Source of the DNA: an uncultured Bacilli bacterium
GTDB taxonomy: Bacteria > Bacillota_I > Bacilli_A > RF39 > UBA660
DNA length: 17,015 bases
Reading direction: 5' to 3'
Assembly: GCA_949280095.1 (NCBI GenBank)
Contig: CASDHD010000013.1
Coordinates: 1-17,015 of the forward strand
Shown piece after piece: positions 1 to 6,434 of the stretch (position 1 is the stretch's first letter; each line of letters begins with the position of its first letter). The notes beneath the pieces were generated by a model, which saw only the letters and a list, made by a program, of their open reading frames with translations, was not told the origin of the DNA and ran no database searches. The translations under genes and the position numbers were made by a program.

Positions 1-2
1 CA

Positions 3-992
3 GGAAAAGAAGATGGATATGTGTTTGAAAGTATAACATGTAATAATGGAGCAGAAGCAGAATGGAATAGTGACACATGGAAAATAACAATAGGTAATTT
101 AAGTAAAAGTAAAACAACATGTACAGTATCGTTTAAGACAAAAGAAACAAATCCATCCAAAGGAAGTGCAATAGATTATATTGTTAATTTATCATCTTCC
201 TCTGAAGAAATAGTAAATGATGGAACAGAAGATAATAATATTCGTTATATAGGATCTAATCCTAATAATTATGTATTGTTTAATAATGAACTATGGCGAA
301 TAATAGGAGTAATGAATAATATCGAAGATAGTAACGGAAATAAAGGTAGCTATGTAAAGATTATAAGAAATGAAAGTATAGGAAGTTATTCATGGGATAA
401 TAAAAATACAAATGGAATTAATTCTTGGCCTAATAGTTCACTTCGAGCAGTTATAAGTTATGGACCTTATACGAAAAGGACAAGTGGAAGGTGTCCAAGT
501 GGACAAAATGGCGCAACAACAGTATGCAATTTTAGTGAAACAGGATTAACTTCAGAAGCTTTAGACATGTTAATACGTGTAAATTGGCCTTATGGGAGGA
601 GAGTAGGTTCTAATGGGACTGCAAGTTCTTTTTATACCTCAGAAAGTCAATCTACAACGCAAGAAATTGTTGGATTAATGTCACCAAGTGATTATGGCTA
701 TGCAGTCGGAGGTAGTGTAAGAGCTACTTGTTTAAATACGTATTTATCTAATTATAATTCGAATTGCGTAAACAATAATTGGTTATATATCAAATCTCTT
801 GCACAATGGACGATAGTTGCTGTTTCAGAGGAATCAGACACAGCTTTCTATGTATCCACCTCGGGAACAATTGGTTCTAACTGGTACGTATTCAATAGAA
901 TGGCGGTACGCCCTGTCGTTTTCTTAAAGCCTGAAATAATAATTGAAAGTGGAACAGGAACAAGTTTAGATCCATTTATTTTAGGAACATAG
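3..992 (+). CDS. Modular surface protein, 5' end outside window
   Basis: The frame is open from base 3, so the GTG at 21 is probably internal and the true start lies left of the window. The first ~45 visible residues form a two-cysteine module (VFESITCNNGAEAEWN, then TTCTVSFKT). The same module occurs inside the protein at 4044-5193, so both belong to one mosaic family. The rest is a beta-rich domain with the landmarks RYIGSNPNNYVLFNNELWR, several cysteines (CPSGQNGATTVC) and a closing VRPVVFLKPE followed by GTGTSLDPF. From memory, this ending resembles a domain common in surface proteins of gut Bacillota, sometimes compared with FISUMP or DUF6273-type folds; that assignment is tentative. By analogy with the paralogues, the missing N-terminus should carry a membrane anchor with the domain outside the cell. 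A hairpin terminator follows at 1024-1050. Function unknown; adhesion or ligand binding is a guess. Confidence 0.75.
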   Translation, partial: GKEDGYVFESITCNNGAEAEWNSDTWKITIGNLSKSKTTCTVSFKTKETNPSKGSAIDYIVNLSSSSEEIVNDGTEDNNIRYIGSNPNNYVLFNNELWRIIGVMNNIEDSNGNKGSYVKIIRNESIGSYSWDNKNTNGINSWPNSSLRAVISYGPYTKRTSGRCPSGQNGATTVCNFSETGLTSEALDMLIRVNWPYGRRVGSNGTASSFYTSESQSTTQEIVGLMSPSDYGYAVGGSVRATCLNTYLSNYNSNCVNNNWLYIKSLAQWTIVAVSEESDTAFYVSTSGTIGSNWYVFNRMAVRPVVFLKPEIIIESGTGTSLDPFILGT

Positions 993-1023
993 CAAGTACT
1001 TTTCCGTGTTCTTTTGAGAGATT

Positions 1024-1050
1024 AAGTATCGGTTTTATCGGTACTTTTTT
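1024..1050 (+). terminator. Rho-independent terminator after the first surface gene
   Basis: An 8-bp stem (AAGTATCG with CGGTACTT, one G-U pair) with a 7-nt loop is followed by a run of six T. It lies about 30 bases after the stop at 992 and separates this gene from the sporulation operon. Confidence 0.65.
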
Positions 1051-1053
1051 CAT

Positions 1054-1082
1054 TCATAAAACCTTTTTTGGCTTCATAAAAT
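1054..1082 (+). promoter_or_regulatory. SigE-like sporulation promoter of spoVID-ysxE
   Basis: TCATAAA, a 14-base spacer, then CATAAAAT match the layout of mother-cell SigE promoters (a -35 ATA core, 14-15 bases, -10 CATACAAT type). In Bacillus subtilis spoVID is SigE-controlled, so element and gene agree. The ATG at 1106 lies 23 bases downstream of the -10. Confidence 0.55.
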
Positions 1083-1105
1083 AAAATAAGAAAGGGTGAA
1101 GAACA

Positions 1106-1792
1106 ATGAAAAGTATAGTTCCGTATACAAAAGATATTGAGTTTAAAACTAAAATTGCAGAAATTTGTAGTATTTCTTTAGAACATGAATTAAATATTAC
1201 AGAAACAGAAATAGAAGGGAATTTTATTGTTTCTGGAGAATATAAAAGTCATGAAGTGAGTGTTAATAAAGAGTCCTTTAACTATAAATTACCGTTTGCA
1301 TTAGAAGTTACAGAAAACATTGTTAAAGATTCTATAGAATTTGAGATTACTGATTTTACTTATGAAGTTGCAAATGCGTCTACTCTACGTGTTCATATTG
1401 AATTTTGCGTAACAGCAGATGAATTAGAAGTTGAAGAAGCAGAAATTGAAGAAATTCTAGAGGAAGAAGAAATCGATACTGAAAAAGAAGAAATTCGTGA
1501 ATCTGTTATGGAAGAAATAGGAGAGTTATTTCCAGAAGTGGAAGAAGTAAGGGAAGAACAAAAAAATGAGGAAGAAAGACTAGATGCGGTAAGTGAGAAT
1601 ATCATTTTAGATACGATAGAAGAAACAGAAAGTGAATTTGCAACTTATCATATTCATATTGTAAACAGTAGTGATACAATTGAAAGTATTTGTACTCTTT
1701 ATGGAACCGATGTGAATACATTAAAAGCATACAATAATGTAGAAAGTGTTACAGTCGGAGATAAGTTAGTAATTCCTTGTTTAGATGAATAA
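1106..1792 (+). CDS. spoVID: SpoVID-like spore coat morphogenesis protein with LysM
   Basis: SpoVID helps the coat encase the forespore and binds coat and cortex-associated partners on the mother-cell side. Residues 1-105 match the SpoVID N-terminal beta domain in character (ISLEHELNITETE, VSGEYKS, FALEVTENI). Residues ~106-180 are a very acidic Glu-rich linker. Residues ~181-226 are a single LysM domain (YHIHIVNSSDTIESICTLYG to VGDKLVIP). At 228 residues it is far shorter than the roughly 575-residue B. subtilis protein, mainly because the middle is reduced. The start has a GGGTGA-type ribosome site. The last 8 bases overlap the next gene, which is YsxE-like. spoVID-ysxE is also the B. subtilis gene order, and that supports both calls. 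Confidence 0.8.
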   Translation: MKSIVPYTKDIEFKTKIAEICSISLEHELNITETEIEGNFIVSGEYKSHEVSVNKESFNYKLPFALEVTENIVKDSIEFEITDFTYEVANASTLRVHIEFCVTADELEVEEAEIEEILEEEEIDTEKEEIRESVMEEIGELFPEVEEVREEQKNEEERLDAVSENIILDTIEETESEFATYHIHIVNSSDTIESICTLYGTDVNTLKAYNNVESVTVGDKLVIPCLDE

Positions 1793-2672
1793 ATCAATTG
1801 AAGTTTTAAAAAAAATTTATAAACCCTATCGTTATACGATTTTAGGAAGTGCGATGGTGTTAAATACAACATCGGGAGATTTTGTGGTTAAAGAAAAGAA
1901 GGATAAAGACATTAAAGAATTATATGCTTATTTAAAAAGTCGAAATTTCACTTCTTTTCCAAAACTTGTTGATGGCAACCGAACGGATGTCAATGTTTAT
2001 GAGTATGTAGAGGACGTTTCAATGCCCCAAGAACAGAAAGCTTTAGATTTGGTAGATGTAGTTGCAAATTTGCATAATAAAACAACCTTTTATAAAACAA
2101 TTACTGAGGATGATTTTAAAGCTATCTATGATAATATTAAAAGTAATATTGTTTATTTGCAAAATAAGTATAATACATTTTATGACGAAATAAAAAAGGA
2201 AACCTATATGTCTCCTTCCCATTATTCGTTAATTCGAAATATTTATAAGATATTTTCAGCACTTGATTTTGCAAGTAATGAATTAGATGTATGGTTTTCT
2301 CTTGTTAAAGACCAAACAAAAAAAAGAGTATGTTTGATTCATAACAAATTAAGTTTAGATCATTTTATGAAAAGTGATGCAGATTACTTGATTAGTTGGG
2401 AAGATTATCGAACAGATACGCCAGTTATGGATTTGGTTAAGTTTTACCAATCGGCATTTTTTACCATTCATTTTGATGTGGTCTTTACGAAATATTTAGA
2501 GAAAGTAAATCTAACAGAGGATGAGAAAAAATTGTTTTTTATTTTAATTTCGATTCCACCAGAAATAGAGTTTTCTAATGTAGAGTTTAATGACTGTAAA
2601 AGTGTACGTGAGGCTTTAGATTATATTTTTGTAACAGAAGAATTAGTGAGGCCATATTACGCGATACAATAG
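1785..2672 (+). CDS. ysxE: YsxE/CotS-family spore coat protein, kinase-like fold
   Basis: This 295-residue protein has the aminoglycoside-phosphotransferase-like fold of the CotS/YsxE spore-coat family. An N-lobe lysine is visible in DFVVKEKKD (K36). The C-lobe region is recognisable at CLIHNKLSLDHF (186-193) and ISWEDYRTDTPVMDL. The catalytic HxD position reads H-N-K, and the metal-binding IDWD-type aspartate reads ISWE, so catalysis is unlikely and a structural coat role is more plausible. Its ATG lies inside the end of spoVID (8-base overlap) without a strong ribosome site, which suggests translational coupling. It probably shares the SigE-like promoter at 1054. A perfect 10-bp hairpin with a T run at 2848-2884 is the likely operon terminator. 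Confidence 0.7.
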   Translation: MNKSIEVLKKIYKPYRYTILGSAMVLNTTSGDFVVKEKKDKDIKELYAYLKSRNFTSFPKLVDGNRTDVNVYEYVEDVSMPQEQKALDLVDVVANLHNKTTFYKTITEDDFKAIYDNIKSNIVYLQNKYNTFYDEIKKETYMSPSHYSLIRNIYKIFSALDFASNELDVWFSLVKDQTKKRVCLIHNKLSLDHFMKSDADYLISWEDYRTDTPVMDLVKFYQSAFFTIHFDVVFTKYLEKVNLTEDEKKLFFILISIPPEIEFSNVEFNDCKSVREALDYIFVTEELVRPYYAIQ

Positions 2673-2852
2673 AAAAATTAGGACAAATATTTCTAAAAGT
2701 AAAACAAAAATGTTAAAACGTAAAGGTAGAATTAAGGTAATGAGTAGTTGATAAAAAATTAAAATACATAATGCGAATATTGCTAAGATAGTAAAGAAAC
2801 CACCACCACGATTGTTGTTACAAGGTGGAGGACAAGGTCTATTGTTAAACAT
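2643..2852 (-). CDS. Small hydrophobic membrane protein, possibly sporulation-linked
   Basis: A 69-residue protein on the minus strand. The N-terminus is a short Pro/Cys/Asn-rich segment (MFNNRPCPPPCNNNRGGG), followed by two strongly hydrophobic stretches (~19-42 and ~46-65) that should span the membrane. A good ribosome site, AGGTGA, lies 5 bases before the ATG. Upstream, the minus strand reads CATATAATACAATAGG, with a CATAnnnTA pattern like the -10 of sporulation factors SigE/SigK; no convincing -35 was found. The GGGFF-hydrophobic layout recalls small YjcZ-type sporulation proteins, but that is only a resemblance. Its 3' end overlaps ysxE tail to tail by 30 bases. It could be spurious, but the ribosome site and protein character argue for a real gene. 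Confidence 0.55.
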   Translation of the reverse strand: MFNNRPCPPPCNNNRGGGFFTILAIFALCILIFYQLLITLILPLRFNIFVLLLEIFVLIFLLYRVIWPH

Positions 2853-2884
2853 ATAATCACCTATTGTATTATATGTTTTTTTTT
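2848..2884 (+). terminator. Perfect hairpin with T run after ysxE; overlaps minus-strand start
   Basis: AACATATAAT and ATTATATGTT pair perfectly over 10 bp around a 10-base loop, and T9 follows on the plus strand. This is the likely terminator of spoVID-ysxE, 175 bases past the ysxE stop. On the minus strand the same hairpin holds the ribosome site (partly in the loop) and the ATG of the small membrane protein. Confidence 0.55.
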
Positions 2885-2910
2885 ATGGAGTGATAGGGCC
2901 AGAAAATATT

Positions 2911-2939
2911 TTGCAAATGAAAATTGATTATGATAAAAT
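2911..2939 (+). promoter_or_regulatory. SigA-type promoter of first tandem surface gene
   Basis: TTGCAA, 17 bases, TAAAAT. The -10 ends 27 bases before the ATG at 2967. The paralogue downstream has the same -35 and spacing (3989-4017). Confidence 0.65.
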
Positions 2940-2966
2940 GTAGAAGATAGAAGAGAGGATAAAAAA

Positions 2967-3938
2967 ATGAAAAAAATAAGAAAACAAATCCTCCCAACCA
3001 GCAGAAATCGTCTGGGGGGCACATTAAGTAAGAAAGACCAACCAGATGGATTAAAGAAATTTAATAAGAATAAAAAACAAAAGAAAATAATAATGGGTAC
3101 AATACTAGGTCTCATCCTTTTAATTGGAGGAATAACTTTATATAGAACATTTGCCTTATACGAAGAAAAGAAAGAGTTTAATGTCTTAAGAGGAAGAGTA
3201 CCTAATTTTTTGCTTACTGATTTGGAAAAGGCAGTTCAACAATTGAAAAAAATTATTCATAGTGAAAGCAAAACCAAAACCGTTGATGATTTACTTACAA
3301 ATAATGAAGAGATAAATAAAATTGTTAGTACAAAAGAAGCAATGCAATTTATTATTGAAACAGATATTTTAAAAGATGCTATAAAAAATAGTGAACTTTA
3401 TACAATAGATTTAGCAAAGAAATTTTTAGATTCTACTGTAGTAAGTGAAATAGAAAAATATAATGCTAGTATGCCTTGTTATTTATATAAATATGGTCAA
3501 AATATTTTTGGAGGTTTTTCTAATGTAATTTATTATGGTAGTCCCGCTGCTCAAAATGATAAAAGTGCAACGTATTCCAATGAGACAGGTAACACATATT
3601 ATTTTAATGTATCTTTTCAATATTCTTTTATTACGGCTAGTAGTATTAATAAAATTAAAACGAGAGGATATCAATATTTAGAAATGCACACAGATTTCCA
3701 TACTAATCATCAAAATTTAACAGGTACTGTTTATTTTGGCTTGAGTGATAATCAAGAAATTAATGATTTTCAAGCTGCCACTTCAGAAACTATAACGTCT
3801 ATCCCTAAAGAAGTTATAATAACTGTTCCTATTCGCGATTATGGAAGAGATGATTATTTAAAAATTCAGGTTATGCATGGAGGCCAAGTAGCTGAATATT
3901 CTATTTATTTGACGGTCTATAGAATAGCTTTATATTAG
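2967..3938 (+). CDS. Membrane-anchored surface protein, mosaic family copy 1
   Basis: A 323-residue type II membrane protein. Residues 1-40 are a basic cytoplasmic tail (ILPTSRNRLGGTLSKKD). Residues ~41-59 form one membrane helix (GTILGLILLIGGITLY). A conserved juxtamembrane segment follows (FALYEEKKEFNVLRGRVPNF, 62-81), then an extracellular part with an alpha-helical region and a beta-rich end from CYLYKYGQNIFGGF onward. The start has GAGAGGAT 6-7 bases before the ATG. A run of six G (3014-3019) in codons 16-18 leaves the frame intact, so this copy is on. Bases 3029-3211 are identical to 4107-4289 in the next gene, while the distal part is only moderately similar. It lacks the two-cysteine module of its neighbour. 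Function is not recognised; position before prepilin genes suggests surface adhesion or appendage biology. Confidence 0.8.
   Translation: MKKIRKQILPTSRNRLGGTLSKKDQPDGLKKFNKNKKQKKIIMGTILGLILLIGGITLYRTFALYEEKKEFNVLRGRVPNFLLTDLEKAVQQLKKIIHSESKTKTVDDLLTNNEEINKIVSTKEAMQFIIETDILKDAIKNSELYTIDLAKKFLDSTVVSEIEKYNASMPCYLYKYGQNIFGGFSNVIYYGSPAAQNDKSATYSNETGNTYYFNVSFQYSFITASSINKIKTRGYQYLEMHTDFHTNHQNLTGTVYFGLSDNQEINDFQAATSETITSIPKEVIITVPIRDYGRDDYLKIQVMHGGQVAEYSIYLTVYRIALY
3029..3211 (+). repeat. 183-bp identical cassette, copy 1
   Basis: Base-for-base identical to 4107-4289. It encodes part of the cytoplasmic tail, the membrane helix and the FALYEEKKEFNVLRGRVPNF segment. Identity stops sharply at the T6 run (3206-3211), where the two proteins diverge. 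Confidence 0.9.
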
Positions 3939-3988
3939 GCATTTTCTTTTATACAAGTTAAAGTGTGCATTTATCTTATACAAACTTT

Positions 3989-4017
3989 TTGCAAAGTAAA
4001 GAAAACTATGTTATGAT
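3989..4017 (+). promoter_or_regulatory. SigA-type promoter of second tandem surface gene
   Basis: TTGCAA, 17 bases, TATGAT, with the -10 ending 26 bases before the ATG at 4044. It closely parallels the promoter at 2911-2939, so each tandem copy has its own promoter. Confidence 0.65.
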
Positions 4018-4043
4018 GTGGTTAATAGAAGAGAGGATAAAAA

Positions 4044-5193
4044 ATGAAAAAAATAAGTAAAATCCTCCCAACCAGCAGAAACCGTCTGAGGGGGGGGTAT
4101 CTTAGATAAGAAAGACCAACCAGATGGATTAAAGAAATTTAATAAGAATAAAAAACAAAAGAAAATAATAATGGGTACAATACTAGGTCTCATCCTTTTA
4201 ATTGGAGGAATAACTTTATATAGAACATTTGCCTTATACGAAGAAAAGAAAGAGTTTAATGTCTTAAGAGGAAGAGTACCTAATTTTTTAGAAAAAGAAG
4301 CTATGATAAAGGTTTTATTAAATGGAACTTTAGCAACAGAAATCCCGCATAAAAATGATGAATATGTTTTTGATACTGTGACATGTGACAATGGAGCTAA
4401 GGCAAGTTGGAATGATGACGATTGGAAAATTGTAGTTAACAATGTAACTGTAAGAGAAACAACTTGTACTATTTCTTTTAAAACGGATATGATTAAAAAA
4501 TTAAAGGTTTTAATTGGTAGCGAAAGTAATGTGAAAACTATAGATGAATTTCTTGCTAGTACTAGTGATATGAATAAGTTAGTTGCAAGCGCTGCAGGTA
4601 TGACTTATGTTGCAGATAATGCAACTTTAAGAGAGGGCATCAAAGATAGCTCTAATTATACAACAGCTATAGCAAAGATGTTTTTGAATTCAGAGGCTAT
4701 AAGTGAAGAAAAGAAAAATAGTGTAGGTCTTCCTTGTTATTTGTATAAAAATGGATCCAATATTTTTGGTGGATTTACAGTAGATACAAATGGTGATACA
4801 TCACTTTCATGGGGACGAGAATCTAATGATGTTTATTTTATAAAAGCCTCTTCTAAAAATACAAATGTTACAGCACGTAGCAATAATCTAATTAATACAT
4901 CACCCTATCATTATGTAGAAATGGTTTCAGCTCATGAAACAACTATAAATGGCCTTACTGGATTAACTACTATTGGTTTTAGTGTAAATGGTTATATAAA
5001 TGATTTTATTGCAAGTAATTCAGAGAGATTTGCCCAAGAATATCATGGTGGAACTACTTTAACTCTCAATCTTGATGAATATCATAGAACAAGTCCATAT
5101 ACAACGGCTTTTTTAAAAATTAATTTAGCTCATGGAGGAGAAAGTCCTTATTATGAATGCCATTTGTTTATAAGAACAATCGCTTTATATTAA
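4044..5193 (+). CDS. Membrane-anchored surface protein, mosaic family copy 2, frameshifted at G8 (off state)
   Basis: The natural start is the ATG at 4044, which has the same leader (GAGAGGAT) and first codons as copy 1. Translation from it passes a run of eight G (4090-4097) and stops at TAA 4107-4109 after 21 codons. The rest of the protein is open in the next frame; removing one G gives RLRGGILDKKDQPDG, which lines up with RLGGTLSKKDQPDG of copy 1. The downstream frame encodes the same membrane helix and FALYEEKKEF segment, then a two-cysteine module (VFDTVTCDNGAKASWN, TTCTISFKT) also found at the left edge of the window, then the C-terminal domain (CYLYKNGSNIFGGF to FIRTIALY) shared with copy 1. 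A start at ATG 4171 would lie in the membrane helix and has no ribosome site. Either a phase-variable gene, a recent pseudogene, or a homopolymer sequencing error. Confidence 0.75.
4090..4097 (+). repeat. Poly-G tract (G8), candidate phase-variation switch
   Basis: Eight consecutive G in codons 16-18 of a surface-protein gene, in a very AT-rich genome. G8 is out of frame; G7 or G10 would be in frame. The paralogue has six G at the matching place (3014-3019) and is in frame. Confidence 0.75.
4107..4289 (+). repeat. 183-bp identical cassette, copy 2
   Basis: Identical to 3029-3211; starts at TAAGAAAGACC and ends with the T6 run at 4284-4289. Sequence on both sides has diverged, so recent recombination or gene conversion, or strong selection, has kept only this block the same. 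Confidence 0.9.
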
Positions 5194-5199
5194 GAATGA

Positions 5200-5228
5200 T
5201 TGAAATTGTTTTAGAAATAAGTTAAAAT
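5200..5228 (+). promoter_or_regulatory. SigA-type promoter of the prepilin pair
   Basis: TTGAAA, 17 bases, TAAAAT, 28 bases before the ATG at 5257. It begins just after the stop of the preceding surface gene. Confidence 0.6.
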
Positions 5229-5256
5229 AATGAATAGATAATAGAGAGTGATTCTA

Positions 5257-5838
5257 ATGAAGAGGAAAAAGGGATTTGTATTTGTAGAAACTTTAGTAGT
5301 TGTTGCTGTTTTGACTACATCTTTACTGATGCTTTATTCTACTTATAGTGCATCTATTCGGAAGGAAAAGACAAGAATAAAATATAATGATTCGGTTTAT
5401 TTATATCGTACTTATTATTTAGAAAAGTTTTTTAGAAGTTTTCGATTGGATATGTTAAGTGTTAGTTTAAATAAAGATGATGATACGAAACCTTATTTGT
5501 TAACTACAGGGTTTGGATGTACAAATAATATTTTTATTCATGAAGAAGACAATCTAGGAATTTGTGAAAATTTATTATCTAATTTGCATGTTAGTAACTT
5601 ATATTTTGCTTATAACGATCTAAGTAGTTTGCAAAATTGTACGAACGCAAGTGGAAAATGTGAATCTTTGTTACAAGTTAATGAAGACATGGGTGCTTAT
5701 TTGAAAACCATTGGTGGTGAGGGTAAAACGGGATATCGTATCATTGCAGAATATTCAGAAAATAAAGATGGCGAATATTGCGATGGTGATGATTGTGTGT
5801 TTTATTATGCTACTATAAGTTTAGGTGATTTATCATGA
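5257..5838 (+). CDS. Type IV prepilin-like protein (N-terminal methylation motif)
   Basis: Residues MKRKKG precede FVFVETLVVV: a short basic leader, a prepilin-peptidase site after Gly6, Phe at +1 and Glu at +5, then a hydrophobic helix to about residue 29. This is the class III signal of type IV pilins and pseudopilins. The C-terminal part is soluble, with six cysteines (GFGCTNN, GICENL, NCTNASGKCE, YCDGDDC) that may form disulfides outside the cell. I chose ATG 5257 because GAGAG lies nine bases upstream; GTG 5248 would put the ribosome site directly against the start. The stop overlaps the next prepilin start (ATGA). It probably forms a minor pilin or pseudopilin of a surface filament or competence-type machine. 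No ATPase, platform protein or prepilin peptidase gene is in the window. Confidence 0.75.
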   Translation: MKRKKGFVFVETLVVVAVLTTSLLMLYSTYSASIRKEKTRIKYNDSVYLYRTYYLEKFFRSFRLDMLSVSLNKDDDTKPYLLTTGFGCTNNIFIHEEDNLGICENLLSNLHVSNLYFAYNDLSSLQNCTNASGKCESLLQVNEDMGAYLKTIGGEGKTGYRIIAEYSENKDGEYCDGDDCVFYYATISLGDLS

Positions 5839-6434
5839 TTAAGAATAATAAGGGAATTACTTTAGTGGAACTTATTGTGAGTATTGCATTAATTTCCATT
5901 GTCATTATGTTTTTATTTCGATTACTTGTAGATGTACGTTATAATGAAAATAATATGGATTTTAATCGAAAAAATCAGCAAACAAGAGCAATCATTTTAA
6001 AGAATATACAAACGGATTTTTTAGAAAGAAAAATAGTAAAATTTGTAGATAATTCTAATGAAAACCAATTTATTCTAAGAATCACGTATGCTGATTCTTC
6101 AGAAGCAGAATTAATAGTAGAAGAAAATTTGATTACTTATACAAATGAAATGGGAAGCGAAAAATGGAACCTTGAAAAAGAGAAAGAAAGTACTCATTTT
6201 GGAATTCATTGCGTTTCCTATTCAACGAGTTTATCTGATCCTACTTTGAAAGTAGAGGGAGATTTTTTTTCGGTAAAATTTACAATTCCAGTTATTGTGA
6301 ATGAAAAAAAGAAAAATTATATAGATGATTTAGAATTCTTTTATGTAGGAGAGAAAAAAGACCTTGAAAATTTAGAAGATGCTTTTCCTAATAAGATTAC
6401 TTTAGGGAATTATGATGCAAATAAGTGTGGATAA
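5835..6434 (+). CDS. Type IV prepilin-like protein
   Basis: MIKNNKG followed by ITLVELIVSIAL is a textbook prepilin leader: cleavage after Gly7, Glu at +5, and a hydrophobic helix to about residue 29. The rest (199 residues in all) is a soluble domain rich in beta-forming segments, like ComGF/GspJ-type minor pseudopilins in size. It starts by a 4-base ATGA overlap with the upstream prepilin, with AGGTGAT six bases before the ATG, so the two are made together. The end overlaps the convergent ylbJ by 33 bases. The role as a minor pilin is inferred from the leader and pairing only. Confidence 0.75.
   Translation: MIKNNKGITLVELIVSIALISIVIMFLFRLLVDVRYNENNMDFNRKNQQTRAIILKNIQTDFLERKIVKFVDNSNENQFILRITYADSSEAELIVEENLITYTNEMGSEKWNLEKEKESTHFGIHCVSYSTSLSDPTLKVEGDFFSVKFTIPVIVNEKKKNYIDDLEFFYVGEKKDLENLEDAFPNKITLGNYDANKCG

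Noticed and set aside
3..992. Target protein of a diversity-generating retroelement
   Set aside because: The C-terminal domain recalls lectin-like folds, but no reverse transcriptase, template repeat or accessory gene is visible.
1393..1605. Minus-strand Ser-rich open frame inside spoVID
   Set aside because: It is the mirror of the Glu-rich linker (GAA/GAG read as TTC/CTC), with low complexity and no start signals.
4011..4442. Minus-strand open frame antisense to the second surface gene, with a similar one at 2861-3115
   Set aside because: Both are the opposite strand of the duplicated 183-bp block, so their likeness follows from the duplication; no ribosome site supports them and the plus-strand genes have promoters and starts.
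4171..5193. Independent gene starting at ATG 4171
   Set aside because: The start would lie at the membrane helix and has no ribosome site; the frame continues upstream to the G tract and matches the paralogue that starts earlier.
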